From assembly GCF_015999245.1 (NCBI RefSeq), contig NZ_JAEAMR010000007.1:881281-941610 (forward strand): a DNA stretch of 60,330 bases. Direction: 5' to 3'. The stretch is from Streptomyces sp. AV19 (GTDB lineage Bacteria; Actinomycetota; Actinomycetes; Streptomycetales; Streptomycetaceae). Positions 8,473-15,951 of this stretch are shown piece after piece; the first letter of the stretch is position 1, and each line of letters opens with the position of its first letter. Position numbers and translations under genes: made by a program. The notes below the pieces were generated by a model that saw only the letters and a list, made by a program, of their open reading frames with translations, ran no database searches and was not told the DNA's origin.

Positions 8473-9726
8473 TCAGCGGCGGCCCCGCGTCACCTTGATC
8501 CGCCAGCCGCCCCGCGCGTCCTGGCCAAGCACCTCGACGGTGACGCCCTCGACGACGCAGCGGCGGCCGGCGGTGAACGGCGCGTCGCTCAGGCCCGCCG
8601 TGACGTTGGGGTCGGTGGTGTAGCAGCCGCGGCCGCGCGGGGTGGAGTCCACGGCGCGGATCGGGCCGGAGCCGGAGGGGCGGTCGGTGGCGACGGTGGT
8701 GACCAGGACGCCCGGGCGGCAGACGGTGTGGTCGAGGGGGCCGGGGGCGCGGGCCTCCAGGGCCACGGCGCGGCGGCCGGAGAGCGGCACCACGACCAGC
8801 TTGGTGCCGCCGCGCACCGAGGTGGGGCTGAGGGTGAACGTGCGGCTGCCGGCGACGGTGACGCACTGCACCTGCCGCGGCGCCAGCCAGCCGAGCTTCC
8901 ACTTGTGCCAGGCGAGGAAGTCGTTGGAGGGCCCCCAGTCCTCGTCCATGGGGTCCCAGTGGCCGACCGGGGAGGCGACGCGGTCGCCGCGGCCGGTGGC
9001 GTAGAGGTCGGGGAGGCCGAAGCTGTGGCCGTTCTCGTGGACGAGGACGCGGTAGGGGCTGTCGCCGGTCTGCCGGCTCCAGATGAAGGAGACGTTCTTC
9101 AGGGCGGCGCCGTGCCGGGTCCGCAGGCCCGTGGGGGCGCCCGCGAACGTCACCGAGCGGACGTCCTCGGTGGCCGGCGGCCCGGCCTCCGGACTGGCCA
9201 GGACGTTGACCAGGTCGTAGCGGCGCAGGTCCACGGAGCCGTCGACGGCGGCGAGGATCTCCCGGGCGAGCGCGTGATAGCCGGTGTCGCTGCGGGTGTC
9301 GAAGGGTGTGCCGCGCCGGATGCCGTACGCGGCGTACGGGCGCGACATGCGGATCCAGCGCAGCAGCGGCGTGGAGCGGTAGTCGAGCCGCCCGTACGAG
9401 CTGGCCCGGTAGAAGTCCGCGACGGCCGGGAAGAACTCGGCGTACCGCTGCCGCGGGCTGCTCCGGCCGGGGGCGTCGGGGAAGTCGATGAGGAGGGTGA
9501 CGGCGCGGACCGTCCCGCTGGAGCGGGCGTAGCCGCGCGGGGTGCGGGCGCTCTCCGAGACGGTGCGGCCGGCGGAGCGCAGGGCGCAGGGTCCGGAGGG
9601 GCGCCGTCCGGTGGGGTCGGGCAGTGCGGGGAGGGCCACGGGTTCGTGGGCGCCCGCCGTGGACACGGCCGGCGCGGTGAGGGCGAACAGGGCGGCCGCC
9701 ACCACGGGGATGGCCAGGGATCTCAT
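8473..9726 (-). CDS. Secreted M6-family (immune inhibitor A-like) metalloprotease
   Basis: 417 aa. The ATG at 9724-9726 has an AGGAGGT ribosome-binding site. Residues 1-26 are a Sec signal peptide (MRSLAIPVVAAALFALTAPA, then AGA-H cleavage). The zinc motif is HENGH at 230-234 with a third ligand D240 in HSFGLPDLY, the M6 pattern HExxHxxGLPD. An FYRASSYGRLDY segment upstream is also typical of the family. The C-terminus is beta-rich with paired cysteines. It should be an extracellular zinc endopeptidase. It lies head-to-tail behind the GT-B gene with a 78-nt gap. Confidence 0.88.
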   Translation of the reverse strand: MRSLAIPVVAAALFALTAPAVSTAGAHEPVALPALPDPTGRRPSGPCALRSAGRTVSESARTPRGYARSSGTVRAVTLLIDFPDAPGRSSPRQRYAEFFPAVADFYRASSYGRLDYRSTPLLRWIRMSRPYAAYGIRRGTPFDTRSDTGYHALAREILAAVDGSVDLRRYDLVNVLASPEAGPPATEDVRSVTFAGAPTGLRTRHGAALKNVSFIWSRQTGDSPYRVLVHENGHSFGLPDLYATGRGDRVASPVGHWDPMDEDWGPSNDFLAWHKWKLGWLAPRQVQCVTVAGSRTFTLSPTSVRGGTKLVVVPLSGRRAVALEARAPGPLDHTVCRPGVLVTTVATDRPSGSGPIRAVDSTPRGRGCYTTDPNVTAGLSDAPFTAGRRCVVEGVTVEVLGQDARGGWRIKVTRGRR

Positions 9727-9804
9727 ACCGGTCACCTCCTGCTGGCTGACTAACACCCTGGGCCGTCGCACGCCCGTACGCCTTCGGGGCTACGGCATTC
9801 GGGC

Positions 9805-9900
9805 GACGGCCCGCTCCGGGGACGGCCCGCTCCGGCGACGGCCCGCTCCGGGGACGTGGTGACGGACCGTTCCGGGGAACGTGGCGACGGCCCGCTCCGG
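9805..9900 (+). repeat. Five copies of GACGGCCCGCTCCGG
   Basis: 15-bp units start at 9805, 9821, 9837, 9861 and 9886 (spacings 16, 16, 24, 25); the fourth is GACGGACCGTTCCGG. The last two are part of a longer 24-25-bp period that fades out near 9926. The spacing is irregular and far too short for CRISPR. Confidence 0.85.
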
Positions 9901-9961
9901 GGACGTGATGACGCACCGTGACGCATGCCACAGGAGTGCCGGGAAATATCCGGGGACGTTC

Positions 9962-9997
9962 TCCCCGTTTGACCTCACGTCCCCGCGTAAACGGGGA
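9962..9997 (+). promoter_or_regulatory. Inverted repeat TCCCCGTTT...AAACGGGGA upstream of TetR
   Basis: Perfect 9-bp arms separated by 18 nt, with further CCCCG half-sites between and after. It lies 32 nt before the TetR GTG and is a reasonable autoregulatory operator; a hairpin is the alternative. Confidence 0.5.
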
Positions 9998-10028
9998 GCC
10001 TTTCCCCGCTTACGAAGGAGCACCGTCC

Positions 10029-10694
10029 GTGACAGCCACGCAGCCGCGCCTGCGCGCCGACGCCCAGCGCAACCGGGAGCGGATCATCGCGGCCGCCCGC
10101 GAGGTGCTCGTCGAGGACGGCGGCGACTTCTCCTTCGACAAAATCGCTCGACGTGTCGGCGTCGGCAATGCCACGCTGTACCGGCACTTCGCGGACCGCC
10201 GCGAGCTGATCCATCACGTCACCCTCTCGGTCATGGGCCGCATCGCGGAGCAGATCGAGGCGGCACGAGCCGAGGAGCCCGATGCTTTCCGCGCGCTGAG
10301 GCGCTTCGTCCACGCGGCCGCCGCCGAACGGGTGGGCGCGCTGTGCCCGCTGCTGGAAGGCTATGTGGATCACGACCATCCGGACCTCGTGGCCGCGCGC
10401 GAGCGGCTGGAGGCGGGGGTGCAGGGCCTGATGGACGCGGCGCACGCGTCCGGCCAGTTGCGCCCCGACATCGCCCTGGGCGACCTGATGGTGGCGATCA
10501 CCCAGCTGACCAGGCCGCTGCCGGGCAAGGGCTGCCCGGAGTTCGAGCGGTTCGTCCAGCGGCACCTCCAGCTCTTCCTGGACGGGCTGATGAACCCGCC
10601 CCGCTCCGAACTCCCCGGGCGCGCCGTGACCTTCGACGACCTGCGCCGCAACCGGCCGTCGGCGTCGGCCGGTTGTCACACCCCCCTGCCATAG
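10029..10694 (+). CDS. TetR-family repressor, probable regulator of the downstream MFS exporter
   Basis: 221 aa from a GTG at 10029 with AAGGAG 8 nt upstream. Residues about 12-60 carry the TetR helix-turn-helix (RERIIAAAREVL, then FDKIARRVGVGNATLYRHFADRREL), followed by an all-helical ligand domain (PLLEGYVDHDHPDL, FVQRHLQLFLDGL). Its partner exporter starts 92 nt downstream on the same strand, the common self-regulated TetR/DHA2 arrangement in Streptomyces. The inducer is probably a substrate of the pump. Confidence 0.9.
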   Translation: MTATQPRLRADAQRNRERIIAAAREVLVEDGGDFSFDKIARRVGVGNATLYRHFADRRELIHHVTLSVMGRIAEQIEAARAEEPDAFRALRRFVHAAAAERVGALCPLLEGYVDHDHPDLVAARERLEAGVQGLMDAAHASGQLRPDIALGDLMVAITQLTRPLPGKGCPEFERFVQRHLQLFLDGLMNPPRSELPGRAVTFDDLRRNRPSASAGCHTPLP

Positions 10695-10786
10695 TTCGTC
10701 GTACCTCCGGCAGCGCCCGTACTTCCCCACCCCCCACGCTTCCCCACGCTTCCGCACCTGTTCCGCACCATGAGGTAGGCCCCTCC

Positions 10787-12298
10787 ATGCCAGAAACCAC
10801 CCCCCTCCCCGATCCCCGGCGCTGGAAAGCGCTGATCTTCATCGCGCTGGCCCAGCTGATGGTCGTCCTCGACGCGACCATCGTGAACATCGCCCTGCCC
10901 TCCGCCCAGGCCGACCTCGGCATATCGGACGGCAACCGGCAGTGGGTCATCACCGCCTACGCCCTCGCCTTCGGCGGTCTGCTGCTCTTCGGCGGCCGCA
11001 TCGCCGATCTGTGGGGCCGCAAGCGGGCGTTCGTCATCGGCCTGGTCGGCTTCGCCCTCGCCTCCGCGTTCGGCGGCGTCGCGGTCAACACGGCCATGCT
11101 GCTGTCCGCCCGCGCCCTCCAGGGCGCCTTCGGCGCGCTGCTCGCGCCCGCCGCGCTGTCGCTGCTCGCCGTGACGTTCTCCGAGGCCAAGGAGCGCGCC
11201 AAGGCGTTCGGCATCTTCGGTGCCATCGCCGGTGGCGGCGGCGCCGTCGGCCTGCTGCTCGGCGGCGTGTTCACCGAGTACCTCAACTGGCGCTGGACGT
11301 TCTTCGTGAACATCCCGATCGCCGCGATCGCCGTCGTCGGCGCCCTCGCGGTGGTCCACGAGCCCGCGGGCAGCCGCAACCCGGCGAAGCTCGACGTCCC
11401 CGGCGTCATCCTGGCCACCCTCGGCCTGGTCTCGCTGGTCTACGGCTTCACCCGCGCCGAGTCCGACGGCTGGACGGCCGGGCTGACGCTGGGCCTGTTC
11501 GTCGCGGCCGCCGTGCTGCTGGCGGCCTTCGTGGTCGTCGAGCGCAAGGTAGCCTCGCCGCTGCTGCCGCTGCGCGTCGTGGCCGACCGCAACCGCGGTG
11601 GCGTCTACGCGGCGCTGGGCCTCGCCTCGATCGGCATGTTCGGCCTGTTCCTGTTCCTCGTGTACTACCTGCAGGGGATCAAGCACTACAGCCCGGTCTC
11701 CAGCGGTCTGGCGTTCCTGCCGATGATGGCCACGATGATCGCGGGCTCGACCCAGATCGGCGCCCGGCTGATGATGCGGGTCCCGGCCCGCTGGCTGATG
11801 TTCCCGGGCTTCCTGCTGGCCGCCGTCGGCCAGCTGCTGCTGACGCGGATCGACGTGGACACCCCGTACGCGACGGGCATCCTGCCCGGCCTGGTGTTGA
11901 TGGGCCTGGGCATGGGCACGGCCTTCATGCCGGCGATGAGCCTGGCCACACACGGGGTGCAGGCCCGGGACGCCGGTGTCGCCTCGGCGATGGTCAACAC
12001 CTCGCAGCAGGTCGGCGGCGCGATCGGCACCGCCCTGCTCAACACCATCGCCGCCAGCGCCGTCACCGACTACCTGAAGTCCCACGCGGCGGAGGCCACG
12101 TCGCCGCAGGCCGCGAAGCTGGTCGGGCTGAACGCGACCGTGCACAGCTTCCAGACCGGCATCGCCTGGGCCGTCGGCATCCTGACCCTGGCCTCCCTCG
12201 TCTCGCTGGTCTTCGTCAACGCCGGCCGCCCGGGCGGGAACGCGAAGGGCGCGGAGGCCGAGAGCGCGGAGGACGCGATTCCGGTGATGGCCCACTGA
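10787..12298 (+). CDS. DHA2-family (EmrB/QacA-type) 14-TM drug:proton antiporter
   Basis: 503 aa. The protein begins RRWKALIFIALAQLMVVLDA and has the DHA2 hallmarks: motif D1 DATIVNIALPS, motif A GGRIADLWGRKRAF, motif C-like GAIAGGGGAVGLLLGG, and about 14 hydrophobic segments. It should export hydrophobic toxins or an antibiotic in exchange for protons. GAGG at 10772-10775 precedes the ATG. It is probably co-transcribed with and repressed by the TetR gene. A 34-bp palindrome ends the unit. Confidence 0.9.
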   Translation: MPETTPLPDPRRWKALIFIALAQLMVVLDATIVNIALPSAQADLGISDGNRQWVITAYALAFGGLLLFGGRIADLWGRKRAFVIGLVGFALASAFGGVAVNTAMLLSARALQGAFGALLAPAALSLLAVTFSEAKERAKAFGIFGAIAGGGGAVGLLLGGVFTEYLNWRWTFFVNIPIAAIAVVGALAVVHEPAGSRNPAKLDVPGVILATLGLVSLVYGFTRAESDGWTAGLTLGLFVAAAVLLAAFVVVERKVASPLLPLRVVADRNRGGVYAALGLASIGMFGLFLFLVYYLQGIKHYSPVSSGLAFLPMMATMIAGSTQIGARLMMRVPARWLMFPGFLLAAVGQLLLTRIDVDTPYATGILPGLVLMGLGMGTAFMPAMSLATHGVQARDAGVASAMVNTSQQVGGAIGTALLNTIAASAVTDYLKSHAAEATSPQAAKLVGLNATVHSFQTGIAWAVGILTLASLVSLVFVNAGRPGGNAKGAEAESAEDAIPVMAH

Positions 12299-12370
12299 GC
12301 CCGCCGGGCCACCGGGCCCACTGAGCCCGCCGGCTCCACCGGTCACGGAGGGACCTGCCTGCCGCAATGC

Positions 12371-12404
12371 GAGGGCCCTGCACGGACGTCCGTGCAGGGC
12401 CCTC
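12371..12404. terminator. Bidirectional terminator, 34-bp perfect palindrome
   Basis: GAGGGCCCTGCACGGAC followed directly by its complement: 17+17 bp with no unpaired loop in DNA. It separates the convergent MFS and MarR genes. Confidence 0.9.
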
Positions 12405-12429
12405 ACGCGTGCGTCCGGTGGCGCGGTAC

Positions 12430-12936
12430 TCAGCGCAGCCAGGGCAGGTCGGCACCGGCCGGCTGGAGGCCGGCCGCGATGGTCCCGCAGATCTCGCCCA
12501 GCTCCGTGACCTGCTCGGGGGTGAGCCGGTCGAAGATCGCCGCGCGGACGGCCGCGACGTGGCCGGGCGCGGAGCGCTCCAGCATCGCGAAACCCTCGTC
12601 CGTGAGCACGGCGAACTGGCCCCGCTTGTCGGAGGGACAGTGCTCGCGGCGCATCCAGCCGTTCTTCTCCAGCCGCGCGACGGCGTGCGAGAGCCGGGAA
12701 CGGGTGATCTTGGTCTTCTCGGCGAGCTCGGTCATCCGCATCCGTCTCCGGGGTGCCTCGGACAGCTGGACCAGCAGCGCGTAGTAGATGTGCGGCATCC
12801 CCGCGTCGCGCTGGAGCTGACGGTCGAGGTGGTCCTCCAGCAGCGTGGTGGCGTGGAGGTAGGCCAGCCAGGCGGCCTGCTCGTCGGCGCTGAGCCAGCG
12901 CGGCTCCGCCGGGTCCGGTGCGGGTCGGTTCTTCAT
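12430..12936 (-). CDS. MarR-family transcriptional regulator
   Basis: 168 aa from the ATG at 12934-12936; an in-frame GTG three codons earlier is an alternative. The winged HTH spans about residues 50-120: MRMTELAEKTKITRSRLSHAVARLEKNGWMRRE is followed by the wing CPSDKRGQFAVLTDEG. It diverges from the dioxygenase gene at 13063 across a 126-bp region with palindromic CTTGAA/TTCAAG sites, so it probably represses that gene and itself, with release by a phenolic or oxidant ligand. Confidence 0.9.
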   Translation of the reverse strand: MKNRPAPDPAEPRWLSADEQAAWLAYLHATTLLEDHLDRQLQRDAGMPHIYYALLVQLSEAPRRRMRMTELAEKTKITRSRLSHAVARLEKNGWMRREHCPSDKRGQFAVLTDEGFAMLERSAPGHVAAVRAAIFDRLTPEQVTELGEICGTIAAGLQPAGADLPWLR

Positions 12937-12978
12937 GGCATCCACTGTTCCACTCGCTGATCGCTCGCCGCTCAATGC

Positions 12979-13035
12979 TTGAAGTTTAAATAAAGCAGGT
13001 CTAAGGTCGGACGGGAGAGAGCTTGAAGTTTCAAG
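12979..13035 (+). promoter_or_regulatory. Dioxygenase promoter with MarR operators
   Basis: TTGAAG (12979-12984), a 17-nt spacer and TAAGGT (13002-13007) make a good sigma-70 promoter. CTTGAAGTTTAAAT (12978-12991) overlaps the -35, and the perfect palindrome CTTGAA-GT-TTCAAG (13022-13035) lies just after the expected start point, both well placed for repression. Confidence 0.7.
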
Positions 13036-13062
13036 AACTGTCCCAGTCCGACCGGAGTGACC

Positions 13063-13854
13063 GTGCAGTCCACCACCGAGATCCCCGCCGGGCGCATGCC
13101 CGCCCTCTACCTCTCCCACGGCGCCCCTCCGCTCGCGGACGACGCGCTGTGGCCCGGCCAGCTCGCCGCCTGGTCCGCCGGACTGCCCCGGCCCAGCGCC
13201 GTCCTGATCGTCTCCGCGCACTGGGAGGAGGCCCCGCTCGCCTTGGGCGCCACCGAAACGGCGCCGCTCACCTACGACTTCTGGGGCTTCCCCGAGCACT
13301 ACTACCGCGTCCGCTACCCGGCCCCGGGCGCGCCCGCCCTCGCCGACCGGGTGCGCAAGGCGCTGCGCGGGTCGGGCACGCCCGTCCACGACGTCCCCGA
13401 CCGGGGGCTCGACCACGGCGCGTACGTCCCGCTGGTCGAGATGTACCCCGCCGCCGACGTCCCGGTGCTCCAGATCTCGATGCCCACGCTCGACCCCGGG
13501 CGGCTGATGGAGATCGGCCGCCGGCTCGCGCCGCTGCGCGACGAGGGCGTCCTGATCGTCGGCAGCGGGTTCTTCACCCACAACCTGGCCGCGCTGCGCT
13601 ACCGGGGCGGAACGCCGGGCTGGTCCGCGGAGTTCGACCACTGGGGCCGCGAGGCGCTCGACGCGCAGGACGTCGACGCCCTGCTGGACTTCGCGCACAA
13701 GTCCCCCGCCGCCTCTCTCGCGCATCCGCGCACCGAGCACTTCGCCCCCCTCTTCGTCACGTTGGGCGCCGCCGAGGACGAACTCGGCAGCCAGCGCAGC
13801 GTCATTGACGGCTTCTGGATGGGACTGGCCAAGCGGTCGGTGCAGTTCGGCTGA
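13063..13854 (+). CDS. Class III extradiol ring-cleavage dioxygenase (DODA/YgiD family)
   Basis: 263 aa from GTG 13063, chosen because GGAG at 13054-13057 is 5 nt upstream; GTG 13057 lies inside that site. Family landmarks are LYLSHGAPP (metal His about residue 19), VSAHWEEAP, TYDFWGFPEHYY, LDHGAYVPL and SGFFTHNL, and the C-terminal DGFWMGLAKRSVQFG. It is a non-haem iron enzyme likely opening catechol-type rings. It diverges from and is probably controlled by the MarR gene. Confidence 0.9.
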   Translation: MQSTTEIPAGRMPALYLSHGAPPLADDALWPGQLAAWSAGLPRPSAVLIVSAHWEEAPLALGATETAPLTYDFWGFPEHYYRVRYPAPGAPALADRVRKALRGSGTPVHDVPDRGLDHGAYVPLVEMYPAADVPVLQISMPTLDPGRLMEIGRRLAPLRDEGVLIVGSGFFTHNLAALRYRGGTPGWSAEFDHWGREALDAQDVDALLDFAHKSPAASLAHPRTEHFAPLFVTLGAAEDELGSQRSVIDGFWMGLAKRSVQFG

Positions 13855-13945
13855 TCACACGGCCACGCTAGGCCGCCCGTCGGCGTGCCGGAACGGTCTG
13901 CGGTCTTACGCCTCCGGTTCGGGGTCGTCCGGCCGGTCCGGGCGC

Positions 13946-14407
13946 TCAGTGCTCGTGGTGCTCGTTCCAGTGGAAGACGTTGTACGACAGCAGCCCCACC
14001 AGGACGCCACAGGCCAGCCCGATGCCCAGCGACCGCAGCCAGGTCCCGCCGGAGAGGCTGTGCAGGAAGCCGGTGGTGATGCCGGCGAGCGCGCCGTAGG
14101 ACAACGCGCGGACCTCGGTGATCATCGCGTTGCGCTCCCGCACCAGGACGTAGCCGATGCCGGTGGCGACAGCGGCGACGACCAGGCCGAGCAGCCAGCC
14201 GGTCCCCTGCGAGAAGCCGTTGTCGTGGGCGAGGAAGACGGTGTAGAGGAAGAGGACCACGCCCACGCACGCGGGCACCGCCCAGGCCGGGCGGCCGCGG
14301 TCCGGTACGGGACCGGCCTGCGTCCGGCGGGCCGGCAGGCGCGCGCCGAGGGGGACGGGGCCGGGGGCGTCGTGGGCGTGGTGCGGCAGGATCGAGTGCG
14401 CCGGCAT
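13946..14407 (-). CDS. Small four-helix membrane protein
   Basis: 153 aa from the ATG at 14405-14407 with GAGAGGAG upstream. After a His/Pro/Arg-rich cytosolic start (MPAHSILPHHAHDAPG) there are about four hydrophobic helices (AVPACVGVVLFLYTVF; WLLGLVVAAVATGIGYV; a Gly-rich helix; LGIGLACGVLVGLLSY). The tail is VFHWNEHHEH, His-rich at both ends. No family is recognised with confidence. The 17-bp sequence containing the ribosome-binding site is tandemly duplicated at 14416-14450. Confidence 0.75.
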   Translation of the reverse strand: MPAHSILPHHAHDAPGPVPLGARLPARRTQAGPVPDRGRPAWAVPACVGVVLFLYTVFLAHDNGFSQGTGWLLGLVVAAVATGIGYVLVRERNAMITEVRALSYGALAGITTGFLHSLSGGTWLRSLGIGLACGVLVGLLSYNVFHWNEHHEH

Positions 14408-14529
14408 GGCGGGCTCCTCTCGTTCGCCACCCCCCTCTCGTTCGCCACCCCCGTGGATACCAGCGCACACCCGCGCCCGTGCGGCGGCAAATCGATCAGC
14501 CCGGCACCCGGTGCGGCCGGAAAGGGCGG

Positions 14530-14562
14530 CCTGTGAGGCGCCTGTGAGGTACCTGTGAATCC
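14530..14562 (-). repeat. Three 11-bp direct repeats with CTGTGA core
   Basis: CCTGTGAGGCG, CCTGTGAGGTA and CCTGTGAATCC are exactly contiguous. The 11-bp period and TCAC core on the minus strand recall response-regulator direct-repeat sites such as PHO boxes, but only 6-7 of 11 positions fit the PHO consensus. Confidence 0.5.
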
Positions 14563-14798
14563 GGCGTTCCGGGACGTCCCGCGCAACCGGACGCCGTGGA
14601 ACGACGTCTACTGGACAGGAGCCCGGCCGGTCGAAGGTGACGGTCGTCTCATCGGACGCGGTGGTCACCGATCCCCCGTGCGGGCCACGCGTTCCGTGGC
14701 ACCGGGTCTGACCAGGACGTGCGCCGGTCTCCTCACCCTGTGGTCCCCTTCGCGGCGGGCAGGGTACTGCATGATCGTAAAAAAGAAGACGTCCCTGG

Positions 14799-14824
14799 GG
14801 AATTCTGTCCGGATTCCGGCCGTT
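14799..14824 (+). promoter_or_regulatory. SigR-type promoter of hrdD
   Basis: GGAAT (14799-14803), 18 nt, GTT (14822-14824) matches the established SigR consensus GGAAT-N18-GTT exactly and lies about 70 nt upstream of the hrdD ATG. hrdD is a known SigR (thiol-oxidative stress) target in S. coelicolor. Confidence 0.85.
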
Positions 14825-14895
14825 CTTTTCTTCGGACGGGTTCGCTGGGCGAGCCCTCCACCATCCCGCGACCGTCTCATCGCAAGGGAGTACGC

Positions 14896-15894
14896 ATGGC
14901 AACCCGTGCCGTCGCCCGTCGTCAGTCCGCAACCAGGGGCTCAGGCGGGGCAAGCAGTGTTCGCGCCTCGAGCGGGGAAATCGCCGATCGCGACCTGGTC
15001 GGCATGTACCTGGACGAGATAGCGCGTACGCCCCTGCTCGACGCCGCCCAGGAGGTCGAGCTGTCGCAGGCCGTCGAGGCGGGCGTCTACGCCCGGCAGC
15101 TCCTGGACGGCCTGGAGCCCGGCGCTTCCGGGGACGTCTCGCGCGAGGAGCTGGAGGCGATCGCCGCCGACGGCGACCGTGCCAAGGACGTCTTCATCAA
15201 GTCGAACCTGCGCCTCGTGGTCGCTGTCGCCCGCCGCTACCCGCGCAGCGGGCTGCCTTTGCTGGACCTGATCCAGGAGGGCAACGCCGGCCTGGTGCGC
15301 GCGGTCGAGAAGTTCGACTACACCAAGGGATTCAAGTTCTCCACGTACGCGACCTGGTGGATCCGCCAGGCGATCACCCGCTCGATCGCCGACCAGTCGC
15401 GCACGATCCGGCTCCCCGTCCACCTCGTCGAGGAGCTCGGCCGCATCCGCCGGGTGCAGCGCGAGTTCAACCGGGAGAACGGCCGCGATCCCGAGCACAC
15501 GGAGATCGCCGAGGAGCTGGGCACCACCCCCGAGCGCGTCGGGGACGTGCTGGACTGGGCCCGCGACCCGGTCAGCCTCAACATGTCCGTCGATGACGAG
15601 GGCGAGACCCAGTTCGGCGACCTGCTGGAGGACACCTCCGCGGTCTCGCCGGAGCAGTCGGTGATCGCCCTGCTGCGCAGCGAGGAGCTGGAGAGCCTCA
15701 TCGGCCGCCTCGATCACCGCACGGCGTCGATCATCAAGGCGCGGTACGGCATCGAGGACGGGCGGGAGCGCACGCTCACCGAGGTCGGCAAGCAGCACGG
15801 GCTCACCCGCGAGCGGATCCGGCAGATCGAGAAGCACGCGCTGCTGGAGCTGAAGAAGATGGCCCACGACACGGGCTTCGACGCGGCGGCGTGA
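14896..15894 (+). CDS. hrdD: Group 2 RNA polymerase sigma factor HrdD
   Basis: 332 aa, the length I recall for S. coelicolor HrdD, with the same MATRAVARR start. Region 1.2 (RDLVGMYLDEIARTPLL), region 2 (SNLRLVVAVARRYPRSG, LIQEGNAGLVRAVEKFDYTKGFKFSTYATWWIRQAI), region 3 and region 4.2 (LTRERIRQIEKHALLEL) are all intact. AAGGGAG is 5 nt before the ATG. It is a non-essential relative of the housekeeping HrdB and recognises similar promoters. The upstream SigR promoter suggests induction by disulfide stress. Confidence 0.95.
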   Translation: MATRAVARRQSATRGSGGASSVRASSGEIADRDLVGMYLDEIARTPLLDAAQEVELSQAVEAGVYARQLLDGLEPGASGDVSREELEAIAADGDRAKDVFIKSNLRLVVAVARRYPRSGLPLLDLIQEGNAGLVRAVEKFDYTKGFKFSTYATWWIRQAITRSIADQSRTIRLPVHLVEELGRIRRVQREFNRENGRDPEHTEIAEELGTTPERVGDVLDWARDPVSLNMSVDDEGETQFGDLLEDTSAVSPEQSVIALLRSEELESLIGRLDHRTASIIKARYGIEDGRERTLTEVGKQHGLTRERIRQIEKHALLELKKMAHDTGFDAAA

Positions 15895-15933
15895 ACCGGT
15901 CCGCCGGGCCCCGGGGCGTCACCGGCCGGGGGT

Positions 15934-15951
15934 CCGGGGGTTGTCCCCCGG
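15934..15951 (+). terminator. Small hairpin after hrdD
   Basis: CCGGGGG-TTGT-CCCCCGG, 7 bp, between the convergent hrdD and WYL genes, abutting the latter's stop codon. Confidence 0.6.

Larger units (their letters stand above)
9727..10028. other. 302-bp divergent control region between protease and TetR genes
   Basis: It holds no gene. It contains the protease ribosome-binding site, a GC-rich repeat array (9805-9926), an inverted repeat (9962-9997) and the AAGGAG ribosome-binding site of the TetR gene. Confidence 0.8.
14408..14895. other. 488-bp divergent control region before hrdD
   Basis: No gene is convincing here. It contains a 17-bp tandem duplication (14416-14450), three 11-bp direct repeats (14530-14562), an AT-rich patch (14771-14790) and the SigR-type promoter of hrdD (14799-14824). 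Confidence 0.8.

Noticed and set aside
9805..9926. CRISPR array
   Set aside because: Units are 15 bp with spacings of 16-25 bp, no spacers of uniform length, no cas genes.
14530..14562. Calling the 11-bp repeats a PHO box outright
   Set aside because: Only 6-7 of 11 positions match the consensus per unit; reported as a repeat with a hypothesis.
14665..14880. Minus-strand 71-codon frame in the hrdD leader
   Set aside because: It covers the SigR promoter, has poor codon use and no ribosome-binding site.
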